A DNA stretch of 64,000 nt from Nereocystis luetkeana (Eukaryota > Sar > Phaeophyceae > Laminariales > Laminariaceae): assembly GCA_031213475.1 (NCBI GenBank), contig JARUPZ010000014.1, positions 5,801,674-5,865,673 of the forward strand, read 5' to 3'. The notes under the pieces are model-generated. The model was not told the DNA's origin. It searched no databases and was given only the letters and a program-made list of their open reading frames with translations. The stretch's first letter is position 1. Every line of letters begins with the position of its first letter. Positions 1 to 12,800 of this stretch are shown one piece after another. A program made the position numbers and the translations under genes.

Positions 1-373
1 TCGTTAGTGCGTCGAGTCCGACTGTATCCAACTAATGTTTGTGTATTAGCATGACCACCGGCTATGTCCCGGTCGTGTGCTTCACTCGTGGCCGGCAGTA
101 TCTTGACCGGGGCAGGTACAACATGTTTAGCAGCTCCACTCCAAAGTTTGGCATCAGCCGACTAACGACACACAGACCGGCACACCTGTCTGTTTCCCAA
201 CCTCTACTAGCCCAAGTAAAACTTTTCCATGTCGAGCGGCACATAAGCGTGGGTTAAAACTACATTTTATTTCTCGTGCGCTACACCGCCCAATTGTGAA
301 GGTGAACGGAGTATCACATACTATGTTTACCACCTAACCATGAGCAGGACTCGATGTACGATAAGCTGCTCAC

Positions 374-3300
374 CTTTCACAATAGCGTCGTCGCTGCTCC
401 GGTGAAGGAATATTCCAGCAGACGACGAAGCACCGCCATAGACCTCGTTTCCCTGGACGAGCAAGATAATATCGCGTTGGTCGGATACGAAGCATCACCG
501 TGAGAACTAAAGTATCGATGCACCACACAGCGTCTCCCCGCATGCATCGACGAGCGCAAGCAAAGTGCTGCCTGTAGCGCGAGCACGTCATCCGCGGCCG
601 TTTTGCAGATACCGGCTTCGGGGTCAACTATGCATTGAGTATAATTACTCATATCCCGTCTGGCGATGACCTGAACACCTTGGTCGACTATCTCCACAGC
701 ACGCGACACGTCAGGCAGATCGTACCTGGATGGACACCCCGTTGCAGCGCTTGGAGGCGATGATACCGTGATATCCGTTGTCGTAGACCTCATTGTCGTG
801 GATCGTCAGGAAGTCGCTGTCGTCGTGGGGGTCAAAGCCGTACCCCGAGTTGTCGTGCATCTTGTTCCTCCTCCAGTCTCCCTGCTGGTGACCGTACGTG
901 TAGACCCCGAAGTTGTTGTGGTGTATGTCCGAGTCGTAGATGTTGCCGTAGACGTTTACGTCATCGAACACTTCGAGGTTGCTCTTGTCCACGCAGAATC
1001 CACGGACCTGGTTGGATGATTGACAGATCCAAGCGAGAGTTCGAGCGCCGGTGGAAAATGGGCGAAGATGTGTTTACATTGGAATAGACTCTGGGCTACG
1101 CTTGGTCAACGTGGATTGGTATGCGATAAACGACGTGTTCGCAATGCATGTTTAAAAAAACCGCGCTAGCAGTCGCCCCCTCATACTGGTAGTAGCGGTG
1201 TTTGCGTGATTCTAGACAACATCACAGCAATCTATAAACGGTGTTTGACATACGCACTGTTGGGGATGGCATGCCGGACTAGGCATAGCTATCGTCACCC
1301 TATGCCGGGATGTTCCGGGGTATTCTGCTCAGACCCTCGACTGTCTGCAGACAAATGTTCAGTTACAACGGCAACAGCAGGCTCCCGATGGATAAGACTG
1401 CAAGGCCATGACGGTTGTTTAGGGTATCAAGGAAAACGCAGAAGGTGGTCGGTATCTTTGTTACAGAAAAATATATAACTAGCAGTAACGTCTCCGACCG
1501 CACCTCGTTTCGATTCATTTCCAGATATTAAGCTCAAGTTGTTCCTTTTCTGGCATCTGTTTCCGAACCCACCTTCCACGTGAGGCCGTAGGCCTCGCTT
1601 CCTTGGTATCCAAGGTAGCCCATTTCGCTGTCCACGATGTCCATCCGCGCCTCTCCCATACTCTTCTTGGCTCGGCCCCTGCAAGTCTGGCTGTCGTCGG
1701 TGATGACCTCCGAAACGGCGCTGATGTACGACCGACCGTCCGTTTGGTTTTCGTCTGGCGCATTTGCGGATGTATCCCACGAGAAGACCTGGATTGGCGT
1801 GCGTTCGTTGATGGCGAAAGCGCAACATCAACAGTGTTTGCGGAACACATGACCAGTACCGGTTTGAACGTGATCTAGGTAGTAGTGGTGTTATGATGGA
1901 CAATGTTGGAGGTGCGTGAAACGAAGTGAAAGCCGTTTCATGATGGTGATGGATCATGCCGCGACGCTATACGCAACGGAAAACGACCTGACCTACAATG
2001 ACGCCGAGATGATGACTGGGGCTAGGGTTGAAAACGACCAACGGATCCGATTTATGTCTCGTATCCAGATGGATAATATGCTGAAATGCCACCAGGCGAA
2101 AAGGTTCGCAATAGGCCCATATGGGGTCATTGCATTGACGCTTAGCGAACATTCGTCCTGAAGCGTATACGTGGCGTCGGTCGCTGCAGATGTTCTCCTC
2201 GTGAAAGCGCTACGGTGGCAAAAACAAGTATTCGGTCCTGATTAAGGTGGCCCCAACGCTGCACAGGTGGGCCTTCTGATGCCAGGCACAGTGGATACGC
2301 AACCAGGAGGCCCGTGGGGAATAGATATGTCTCATCCTCTCGAGGTATCCAAGGGATCTGAAAGTGGTTGCCTATGAATGCCGCAACTGAACGCTTCTAG
2401 TCTAAGACCGATAGCCTTTGACGGGGGCGCAAGCTCCGATCATTCGACGGTGTGTGACTATGGCTGAACCCCCGTATGATCCGAATTGCAGTGGTTACCT
2501 TGGTGCCCAAGAAATCGAGGCTTCCACCGTGAGCGCGAAGGTTGATGAAGGTATTGCTCGTACTGAGGAGACGTAACTCGTCAGCATCTCCACCAGCCGA
2601 TGTACCGTGCACCTGGATATGACCGAGGTGCGGGGGGTTGAGGATGTGAATATACCGGAAAGTGGGGTTTACGAGTGTGCTCCGGAAGTGTGCCATAATT
2701 GTAGCAACGAAGATAAACGAAACGCCCCCCTTGCACAACATGGGCAAACGAAACCATTGGGGAGACGTTGGGTGCTGTAAAAAACCCCACACGGTGTCGA
2801 TCATCTCTCCACTAGTTGCCACGAATGGTGTGCAACACTACACGAGGATGCATGCCCGTCCCCGTCGTGCAAAGCGAGGATCGTGGACAACTATGAAGTT
2901 AACGATGGTATCCGTCAAAAGCGGATCCGGAAGAACCAATGTATGGATAACAACAGTTTAGGTAGTATGGCCCCCTGTCCTCGTATCTATGCGATATCAA
3001 GGGCGCTCAATGTGGGCTTAAGACGCTCAATCACACATGCTAACACTCGCCTCCCATCATGGGGCACACGCCCTGTTGGACAAACACGAACGAAAAACAA
3101 GAGGGAAAATTCCTACCTGGAGAGTAACGCCGTCTTGCACGGACAGCTCCTCGGTGAGCAACCATGTTCCTGTAACACTGTCACTGATATTGCCACTCTC
3201 GGGGTCCACGGCATACAAGGGCGCCTTTCCTCCTCGTTCTTTCCATATTTGATTCAAAGTCACACAGCCTCCGCGGGTGCTATTGCCCGCGGACACAATA

Positions 3301-3461
3301 TACAGCCGCGAAGAAGCCGAGGAGTATCGAATAGACACCGGAATTGTCGCATCGCACTCTGGCTTGGGGATATGCTCGTTCGGCGACTCCGTGTCAATAG
3401 CGGTGACTTGCTCGAGAGCGAGCATGCTGAGAACAGCTGCTTTTCCAGAGGCTGTCTTCAT
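374..3461 (-). CDS. Gene A: mannuronan C5-epimerase, exons 1-5, cut by the left window edge
   Basis: Secreted alginate-modifying enzyme that epimerises mannuronate to guluronate in the wall. Exons on the minus strand: 3461-3117, 2612-2499, 1788-1573, 1007-726 and 452-374. Their lengths (345, 114, 216, 282, 79) match genes B and C, and every junction has GT and AG. The start at 3461 gives a hydrophobic leader (KAAVLSMLALEQVTA) followed by DTESPN, consistent with a signal peptide. Exon 4 carries the beta-helix with the catalytic DPHD motif at 822-833. Exon 5 ends in phase 1, so exons 6 and 7 (about 154 residues) must lie beyond position 1. No stop or frameshift is visible, so the part seen looks functional. 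It faces away from the other copies. Exon 2 ends DFLGTK where B and C have DFVSTK. Confidence 0.88.
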
Positions 3462-3560
3462 TTTCGTTCCAAGTGTTTGGATCGGAAGATGTCGTGCCTT
3501 CTTCCGAATGAGCTGTGAGACTTAGAGTCGTTCGCTTCGGCGTCTGTAACACACCAAGGA
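3462..3560 (-). promoter_or_regulatory. Upstream leader of gene A, partly like the leaders of B, C and D
   Basis: Reading the minus strand towards the ATG, a CAG followed by GACGCCGAAGCGAACGAC resembles the leader found just before genes B, C and D. The likeness is short and imperfect. It may be 5' UTR or a 5' UTR splice acceptor. No TATA box is evident. Confidence 0.25.
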
Positions 3561-3561
3561 A

Positions 3562-4599
3562 AATCTGCGGAGAAAGAACGGGAATCCGGAGCATGTACGA
3601 ACCGATACGCTGGGTTGTGGGAGAAGTAGATATTTGTTCTTGGAGTCAACATCTGATGCATTTCTTGCTGTGTGTTGAGTAATGGGACGTTCAGACTGCT
3701 GTTGTAGTGGACGCTTTTGTTCGTCCATGAAGAAGCTGAGTTCGACCATTGCGGCTGGGATTCGACCCCGACACGGGGTTGGGTATAACTGCGGTTGTCA
3801 GGGTGTCGTTTGGGAGACTACTTCGGGGTTTTGAATTACATCGGCCATATGTGCGGAATCCTAAATTGCGGGAAACATGTATACAACCCTCGTAGAACGG
3901 TGAACCCGTTGTTGCCGACAGCAAGACCATCGTCGAAGATCTTCTGCTACTGTAGAAGACATGTGGTCTATCCTCGTAGTACGTACTTTCGAAAGTATTT
4001 CGTAGATACTTTCTTAGCACAGAATACAGTTTGCGGTTTGCGGTTATGTCGCCAAACCATCGAGGTAAGCCAACTGCAGTGATCCATTGTTTTGCGTTTT
4101 GACCAAAAAATGACAATATATCGCATCAGACTGGTACAGAGGTGTATACTGCTGTACGTAGTTGTAGTCTATATATAGCACTACTACTGCTGTAGTCCTG
4201 TTTTGTTCGTCAACCATTGTTTCCGCCATGTACGTCCTGTTATTTTGTATACAACGCCGGGACGGTGTTTTCCAGCAACGGTACACTGCGTCTGGGTTAG
4301 TTACAAACACGAGGAGGACGTACCGCGACTGCGCTACAGCAGTACAACACGCAGGAGGTTGAACACGACAAGGTCCTATGAAACGACCGAACACTCAAGT
4401 GCACTGCAGATATCGCTCACCTTAGGAACACGGGCCTGGAAACGGGGTGGCAGACACAGGAACGGGCGTAGTGGCTGTAGGTATACAGCAGCTGCTGAAG
4501 AAGTAGTGAGGCTGGCTGTGAAGTAACTCGATCGGAGTGCTGGTCAGGCTGTGGAGTAAAGTGCAGTGGGAGGGCCGGGTGGAGGGGGGAAAAGGCCTA
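3562..4599. other. No recognisable gene
   Basis: Open frames here are short and none resembles a known family. The stretch holds short self-similar pieces, such as a TTTTGTTCGTC motif near 3715 and again near 4200, but no clear mobile element. Confidence 0.4.
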
Positions 4600-5160
4600 A
4601 ATAGATCTCAGATCGACCTCAGGTGTCGAACAGTAAAACATAATTGGTGAGGAATAGGAATGCGGCGTGTAGGATAATCCGGCCGGCGGCAAGAATTGGT
4701 TAACACGTCGGAGAACCACAACAACGAATCCCATATTATCGAGAATAAGATGCTCGTGGATTGTATATGCAGCGTGCGTTTCGACATTTATTTACAGTAG
4801 TTGATATCTATAGTTTTGGGGCATGTCATGCATTTTCGTCGGGTTGGCTAGGTGTACTATTCAGAAGTTACAAAATAAACACCAAAGGCGGCTAGGGAGC
4901 AGGGCCTGGATACTTTGCTGATCGACTCCAGATAGATGTCAGTTAGAGAAGAGTTGTCGATGAAAAGAAGTGTGGCGTGTAGGAATATCCGGTGAGTGGC
5001 AAGACTTGGTTAACACGCCGGAGTGCTACAACGACAGGTCCTACACTTTGTAGATGTTCGTGGATTGTATACCCCATGTACGTGCGACGTTTACTAAAAA
5101 ACATACCGGGCGTTTTGGTATGTTCCAGGCAGTTGCATCGGGCGGGCTAGGTTTTCAAAA
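4600..5160 (+). repeat. Two tandem copies of a roughly 300-bp sequence
   Basis: Copy 1 (about 4600-4855) and copy 2 (about 4905-5155) share an ordered series of blocks: GGCGTGTAGGA, then TTGGTTAACACG followed by CCGGAG or TCGGAG, then TCGTGGATTGTATA, then a GGGTTGGCTAGGT or GGGCGGGCTAGGT end. The offset is about 309 bp. Copies are diverged and non-coding. No terminal repeats are obvious. Confidence 0.7.
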
Positions 5161-7354
5161 AACAGTTTCATGGTACAAATCGTATGACACTGGTCGTCCC
5201 GGCTCGTATGATTGAGGTAGTGGTAAAATAATTCGGATAATGTAGATGTCAGAACTATCACCCGAGTAGCCTGGTGTATTTCGCATTATGGTTTTAGAAT
5301 TTCCACTTTTTATTGCCCTGGGAAAAGGCGAAACCTATCAATACGGAAATCACAGATACGATGTACGATCTTTCTGGATGCATTCACGTTTCGTGTTTCC
5401 TAAAACAAACTTCTCCATCGCTAGCTCGGTACTCAGTTGGAATTGCCGAGTGCGCGATCATATGGTTGCTCCCACGTGTTTTTGATCACACAGATTAGAA
5501 CTTCTTTGAGCCTAACGGTCAAGAGAAATTGTATGTGTGCATTGTAGCCAGGGGGTGTACACTCATGTAGTTTGTCCCGACGCTTGCATTGCTTATTGGA
5601 TTGTACCAGGTGGAATCCTGATAGTATGCAGTGGTGTCTCTTCCGGCTAACGGGATTTTTAATCTGCCAACACGATTGAATACATGATGTTGCAGTGGAA
5701 ACGCTACTACGGCTGCCTCCGAAGGTAGGTTTGGAAACACGCAACGGTATGGTCCCATATGATGCTACAGGCCAAATTTGCTGCTACGGCTGCCCCCGAA
5801 GCCAGACTTAGAAATGATGCTGCGGTTTACCTGAGTGGTTCGCGTGTATGTGGCTCCTCGGTGTCTGTTCCTTGATATTGCACAGGCGTGTTGTGTTTGG
5901 AGTATGATCGCGTCGTGTGCTGTATTGCACAAACAAGGTAATACGCAGTCGCTCGCCCGGCGAAGGGGGGTCAGGCCCGAGCAATCCAAGCGTGCATACG
6001 AGCCGTGGTACCGTGGAGGCTTTACGTTCTTTTAGTAGGCATTGCGCCAACATACGTTCCGCTGACAGGGCTCTTCAGCTCATGAACTATTACGAATCTT
6101 GGAATAGCACCGTATTCTTTGCAAGGTTGCTTTTTAAGTATATCGGACTAGCTTACCTAACATTATTTTCTAAGTTCGGGTATATATAGTTCGCCACGTG
6201 AGGAATGCTAACGCAGAGAAACACCATTAGTGTTCTGAAGCTCCTGACTGGGGGGCTTTATATCCCATCCAACAGCGGATGTTGAAAAAGCGAGTGCAAC
6301 CGGATGAACAATATAATTCCCTATGTATGTGTGAAAACTATCATATCGCAAACACAGAGCAGCGTTCCGGAGATTTGGGGTAACAAGCCCCATCAAAAAG
6401 AAACAAAAGTCGGCTAAAGAGGCCGTCATAGCACGCGTCACGTGAAAACGTTCTCATTATTGATATCCTCTCCCCATCGTAGCACGGGTTATCATGCGGC
6501 ACAAGAGTTTCATATGAGTGTTCCTTTGGGCCAATACCTCGAGAGGGAGCGCCGTGGTTGCGGTGATATCCCCACAGTACGCTTGCAGCATCGTTTGCCC
6601 CAGGGCAGATAGAGCGTGTGACAAGTGTCGTATAGTGAGCAGCGCTTCCCCCGTTCAAGAGGTCCTCAGTCCAAGCTGCAAAAATACTGAAGCCCGGGCA
6701 GCGCCAGTACCATGTCGGTACATCAGGTGCAATACTTGTAGCGCTTTCGTTCGCCGCTGAGGCTAGCCTTCCGAATTCCGTTCGCTCTTCGCGTGCTGTA
6801 TATGGTCGTTCATCGTTTTCGTTAGGCGGCGGCGGCATCGAATCGTCCGTTCCACAACTGCTGTATATCATCTCGGGTGTGCTGAACTATCGAAAGATAA
6901 TAGTGTCCCACTTTGGAAGATGAACGAGCGACCAATTCAGTGTGTTCGTGCTGCAGTGAATCAAAATGGTTCGGCCTCCACTGAGTGCTTTGACCTACTT
7001 TTGTTATAGCATCGCTCCCTGTGACCACTAACTTCAGTAAGCACAACTTTCATGTGCGTTATCAGCAACTAGAAACCTTCCCAGAAATATAAATGAGGGA
7101 GTGTCCCTAGTCTGGATAGCCAGTTCACCGATCTTTCGAGCAGACCAACGAGACGCATTGCTCAGTTTCGAGTTTAAGAACAGGCTCGTATGCATTACAC
7201 GCGCATGTCACGCACCGCAGCAGAGTTTTTCTGCTAAATATTCAAAGCAACAACGGGAACAAAAGTCATGACTCACTATAACCCTTCCTGATTTTAATCC
7301 TGTATCCCATTAAATGTTAGAGAAAGATTACATTAACAACCAAACGTCTGAAGT
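5161..7354. other. No recognisable gene; short direct repeat at 5702-5815
   Basis: A 36-bp sequence (start GCTACTACGGCTGCC, then TCCGAAG) at 5702 recurs diverged at 5780. The longest open frame, minus strand 6341-6871 (176 codons), matches no family I know and is within the length expected by chance in this window, so it is not called. Confidence 0.4.
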
Positions 7355-7960
7355 GTGCTGCTTGAATGACGTTGAGAACACCACAACTCGTTCATCGCGA
7401 ATTCATCGTTTCCGTCCCAGTCGAGGAGTAGATATCTTTGAACTCACCTGGTGTCTCCTTGTTCCTGCAAGTTGCGATGGCTTCCCTTTCTTTGCTGCAC
7501 CTGATTTCCGATACGAACGCCAAAACGACTTCCGCCTTCCACACGCCTACTAAGCTTACTCTAAATCTGCCGTTGGCACGGTCGTCATCGTACCCGTCCC
7601 GGTCCCGAACAGACCTTAGTACTGCCCATCCAACTTTCTGAGATTCTACAAAGTCATATCATGTGCCTGGTAGTAGTTAAATAGACTATACTACACATGT
7701 CCTCTTTACTTAGCGGAAATCTTGTGCCATATTCTGTACTTTGCTACCACTCGACGAATCTTCGAATGCCCAAGAAACTAGCGCCAGGGTGCTGGTGGAC
7801 CCCTGCGAGCCGGTGATGTCGTTAAACGGTTTCGTTATATAGGCAGTCGGTTTTCGGTCTCAGATTCGGGTTGCCTCGGACCATATACACGTCTTATGTC
7901 ACCATTGTCATGTTGAAAACACGTCGATGGCAATACCGATTGTGCCCCAGTGCACGGTGG
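7355..7960 (-). repeat. Block S copy 1 (inverted relative to 17660-18292)
   Basis: The plus strand here aligns over its whole length with the minus strand of 18292-17660. Shared ordered anchors include CACCACAAC, TTCATCGC, CCAGTCGAG, CCGGTCCCGAACAGACCTT, TACTGCCC and GTCTCAGATTCG. Identity by eye is moderate (about two thirds). Open frames in the two copies are not conserved in phase, so I treat it as a dispersed non-coding duplication. Confidence 0.7.
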
Positions 7961-8329
7961 CCTTCCAAATGGACTTTGTTTGCCGCTCTTGCATAGGGTG
8001 TACATCAGAATATATATATTTATATTATAGATATATACATAATATAGGCCAATACAAGTATAAACTCGTTTGCTCTGGATGGTCGCTGTGAGGGCATTTT
8101 GGTAACCTTTCGCAATATTGTCAACCATGATTCGCGAGAGCTTTGAGCTTTTCGCGTGTAGACATATTTTATTTATTTTGCTCCGGAATGGTTTCAATAG
8201 GACTGCCAGTTTCCTGATCAGTTGAACGTTGATTTCAGTTGCGTAGGCGTAAAGAGACCGGCTATGAGACGGCATACGACGCGGGTCATTGGATTATTTG
8301 CGTGCGTGAACACATGTAGATAGCATACG

Positions 8330-8560
8330 ACACGCGTCACGCTGGTGCTGCCTCTTCGTATACCGCTGGGCCTCCTGCTGGCATTGCTCCTGCTCGTGCG
8401 GCTCCTGCTCGTGCCGCTCCTTCTGGTGCCGCTCCTGCTGGTGCCGCTTTTGCTTTCGCTCTGCTAGTACCGGGTGCTCCTCCCGCTAGTGCTGCTCCTG
8501 CCTTGTAGACGGCATGGCCTGCTCCTGGTGGTGTTGCTTCTACAGAGTGGACTGCACTTT
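8330..8560 (+). repeat. Degenerate GCT/CCT-rich short tandem repeats
   Basis: Repeats of a GCTCCTGCTCGTGCC-type 15-18 bp motif. The plus frame reads as an Ala/Pro/Gly-rich stretch of about 55 codons ending in a stop at about 8506, with an in-frame stop shortly upstream. No initiation site or homology supports a gene. Confidence 0.5.
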
Positions 8561-8589
8561 ATCTTGCTGCCGCTTTTATTAATGGTGTT

Positions 8590-9790
8590 GCCTTAAATAC
8601 ATCTACGATATCCCCAAGGCTCCTCTGCCTCGCCCTCTTCTGGCGGATATTGGAAGCCCGGTTCGAACAGAACCCCCTCATCCAAGTCTGAGCTCAATCC
8701 CACTCTAAAGTGCAACCGCTGCATCTCCCAGCTATGGAGACAGAAATTTGGAGACAAGGTCGATTTTGCGACCTGCGACCGCGACACCTGCCTCGGCAGC
8801 GGGATAATCTTTAAGTGGCCCAAAGATTATGAGTTATGCGCCAGGCCTATCGACGTCTGCACCGTGCCCATCACGCTAGAGACAATAGGTGGCGGTGAGT
8901 TGTGTTCTGTGCTTCTCTGTTGCAGTTGCTGTTTGCTCCCTCTGTGTACCGCCACGGCTGCTGTTGATGTTGTTTGTCGCCTATGTTTACCACCGAGGCT
9001 GCTGTTGTTGAGATTTTTCCACACTACAAACAATTTTTGTTCGTATTAATACGAGAACACGACTTGGTGGCGCAGCCCATTGCTGCTGCTACTACTGCTG
9101 CTGCACCTTTTTCTGCTGCTGTTACCCTGCGGGCCTATCCCCCCTGATACCGCTTTTCTCGTTTCAGGTTGGTTTATGTACTCGTCGTTCGCGTTGTTGC
9201 TGTTGTAGGGGCCTTTGAGTCAGTGTCTACGGCCGGTGCTGCTGCTGTGGTTTATGCTGTTGTTGTTGGCGTTGTTGCTGTTCCCGCACGTTGTCGACCA
9301 CCAGCACTGAATCTACAACCAAGATGTTTTTGCCATTGTGTTTTTTATACGAGCTCACTCCGAGACATGGGTATAGTGCGCGTATGCGCTGCTGCTGCCC
9401 CTGCTGCTGCCGTTGTTCTGTACAGCCTGCGTTCCTTTCCACACCGAGGCAGGTGTCTACCTTCGCTGTTGCTGCTGTTGTTTACCCGGTATGCTGTTGG
9501 TGGTGGTGCTGTTGCTGTTCCCGCACGTAGTCGACCTTTAACACTAAACCCAAGACAAAAAACGTACAAAACCACAATGCCATTTGTTTATGCGCTACTG
9601 CGCCTAATGACATTTACTTTTGTGCTGCTGCTGCCGCTGCTACTGCCGTTGTTGTTTACAGCTTGCGTTCGTTTCCGCAACAATGTCTACCGCCGCTGCT
9701 GCGTTTAATTGTTTCTGCTGCTGTTGTTGGCGTTGCGGCTGTTCCCGCGGCTGCTGTTGTTGAGTTTGTTCCACACTTGCCGCTTTTCTT
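8590..9790. repeat. CTG/TTG trinucleotide-rich region with a degenerate ~235-bp repeat
   Basis: Dense imperfect CTG, GTT and GCC triplets. Longer blocks recur: GTTGCTGTTCCCGCACG at about 9273 and 9509; a block with GCGTTC, TTTCC and TGTCTACC at about 9428 and 9664; GCTGCTGTTGTTGAG at about 8999 and 9749 followed by TTCCACAC and ACACGACTT. The offset of the first two pairs is about 235 bp. Ala/Val- and Gln-rich frames on either strand follow from the triplets and are not called as genes. Confidence 0.6.
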
Positions 9791-9834
9791 TGTGATACGA
9801 GACACGACTTCCCGGCACAAGAGGAAGGGAGGTG

Positions 9835-12800
9835 CCAAAACAGTACCAGACCCCGTAGGACCATACCTCGACTCCACCGTCCTAACCAGAGAAATCGTAT
9901 CCAGAGGGAGGGAGGGGGCACTACATTGCTAGACCCCGCAGGACCATACCCTCCACTCCGCCGTCAACATTAGAGAATACAGCAGTGTCTAGAGAGAAGG
10001 ATGGGGCACAACAGGACCAGTCCACTCCGCCGTCAACGCGAGAAAATACAGCAGTATTACGATGCAGGGAGGGGGCACCACGGTACCAGACACATAGGAC
10101 CATACCCTCCACTCCACCGTCAAAACTATAGAATACAGAAGTATCAAGCGGGAATGAGGGGTCACCACGGTACGTCCCCTCCACCATCAAAACCAGCGAA
10201 TATGGCAGTATCGAGGGGAAAATAAGGGCACAACAGTACCAGCCCCGTAGGACAATACCCTCCGCTTCAACGCCAAACGAGAGAATATAGTAGTATCGAG
10301 AGGAGTGAGCGGGCACCACGGTGCCCAGCCCTTTAGGACGCCCTCCCCACCCACTTCTAAACGAGAGGATACAGCAGTATCAACGGGGAGGGAGGGAGCA
10401 TAACAGTACCAGGCCGCGTGGGACCAAATCCTCCGCTCGACCACCAGACGAGAGAACACGGTAGTATCGAGGGAAGTGAGTGGGCACAACAGTATCAGAC
10501 CCCGTAGGAGCGTGCCCTCCCCTTCACCGTCTAACGAGATTATTCAGCAGGTCCAAGAGGGAGGGTTGGTGCACAACAGCACCAGACCCCGTAGGAGCAT
10601 ACCCTCCCCTCAACTATCCAAACGAAAGAATGCAGCAGTATCAAGAGGGAGGGAGGGGGCACAACAGTACCAGACCCCGTAGAACCCTATCCTCCCCTCC
10701 CCCATCAGAAGGAGAGAGTACAGAAGTATCAAGAGGAAGGGAGGTTGGGGCACAACAGTACCAGACCCCGTAGGACCATACCCTCCACTTTAAGGTCGAA
10801 ACGCGAGAGTACAGCACTGTCGAGAGCGAGGGAGGGGAAACAACAGCTCCAGACCCCATAGGACCCTCCCCTCCCCTTCACCGTCGGAACGAGAGAGTAC
10901 AGCAGTATCAAGAGGGAAGGAGGGAGGGGCACAACAGTACCAGACCCCGTAGGCTCATACTCTCCCCTTACCTGTCAAAACGAAAGACACCAGCAGTGTC
11001 AAGGGGGAGGGAGGGGGCACAACAGTACCAGACCCCTCAGGACCCTACCCTCCCCTCCCCCGTCAGAACGAGAGAGTCGAGCAGTATCCAAAGGGAGGGA
11101 GGTTGGGGCACAACAGTACCAGACCCTGTAGGACCATACGCTCCCCTCCAGCGTCAAAACACGAAATAAAGCCGTAGCGCGAGAAAGGGAGGGGGCACAA
11201 CAGTACCAGACTCCGCAGGACCATACCCTCCCCTCCACCGTCAAAGGAGACAATGCAGCAGTATCAAGAGGCAGGAAGGGGGAACAAGAGTACCAGACCC
11301 CCTAGGACTCTCCTCTCCGCCGTCAACACAAGAGAATTCAGCAGTATCAAGAGGCAGGGAGGGAGGGGGAACAACAGGACCAGTCCACTCCGCCGTCAAC
11401 ACGAACAAATACAGCAGTATCACGAGGGGAGCAACAGGGAACTCCAGTATCAGACCTCGAATAACCATACCCTCCACTACATCGTCAAAACGCTTCGTAG
11501 AGTATAGCAGTATCGAGGAGCGAGGGGGGCACCACGGTGCTTCCCCTCCACAATCAAAACGAGAGAATACGGGAGTATCGAGGGGAGGGAGTAGGCACGT
11601 CAGTACCAGTTCCGATCGGACCATGTCCTCCACTCCACAGCTAACAAGAGGATACTGTAGTATCAAGGGGAGCGAGGGGGCACAACAGTACCAGACCCCG
11701 TAGGACCATGCCCTCCCCTCCACCGTCGGAACGAGAATATACAGCAGTATCAAGAGGGAGGGAGGGGGCACAACAGCACCAGTACCCGTAAGACCAAACC
11801 CTCCGCTCGAACACCAAGAGGAGGATACCGTAGTATCGAGTGGAGGGGCGAGGCACAACAGAACCAGTCCACGTCGTAGCATATCCTCCGCTCCACAGCG
11901 AAGAAGAGAATACCGTAGTATCGAGGGGAGTGAGGGGGCACAACATTACCAGACCCCGTAGGACCATGCCCTCCCCTCCATTGTCGGAACGAGAGTGTAC
12001 AGCAGTATCAAGAGGGAGGGAGGGAGGGCCACAACAGTACCAGACCCCGTAGTCTCATACCGTCCCCTCTATTGTCAAAACGAAAGACACCAGCAGTATC
12101 GAGGGGGAGGGAGGGGGCACAACTGTACCAGACGCCGTAGGGCCCTACCCTCCCCTCGCCCGTCGGAACGAGAGAGTACAGCAGTATCAAGAGGAAAGGA
12201 GGTTGGGACACAACAGTATCAGACCCCCTGGGACCATACGCTCCCCTCCAGCGTCCAAACGCGAAACAAAGCCGTAGCACGAGGAAGGGCGGGGGCACAA
12301 CAGTGCCGGACTCCGCAGGACCATACCCTCCCCTCCACCGTCAAAAGAGAGAATACAGCAGTATCAAGAGGCAGGAAGGTGCCACAACAGTACCAGACCC
12401 CGTAAGATCATACCCTCCACTCCCCCTCCACTCCGCCGTCAACACGAGAGAGTACAGCAGTATCAAGAGGGAGGGAGGTTGGGGTACAACAGTACCATAC
12501 CCCGTAGGACCATACGCTCCCCTCCAACATCAACACGGGAAATAAGCCATAGCACAAGTAAGGGAGGGGGCACAACAGTACCAGACCCCGCAGGACCATA
12601 CCCTCCAATTCACCGTCAAAGGAGAGAATACAGCAGTGTCAAGAGGCAGCAAGGTAGCACAGGAGTACCAGACCCCGTAGGACCATTCCCTCTACTCCGC
12701 CGTCAACACGAGAGAATACAGCAGTATCAAGAGGGAGGGAGGGGGAACAACAGGACCAGTCCACTCCGCCGTCAACACGAGAAAATACAGCAGTATCACG

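Noticed and set aside
2883..3518. 211-codon plus-strand frame
   Set aside because: Antisense shadow of exon 1 of gene A.
6341..6871. 176-codon minus-strand frame
   Set aside because: No recognisable family, no conservation elsewhere in the window, and similar lengths occur by chance here.
9227..9442. Gln-rich minus-strand protein
   Set aside because: Produced by imperfect CTG triplets; glutamine, alanine and leucine versions exist in other frames equally well.
11241..11882. Long minus-strand open frame (213 codons) and others through the minisatellite
   Set aside because: The repeat period is close to 90, so frames extend by repetition; unit-length variants break them, and composition follows the DNA repeat, not a protein.
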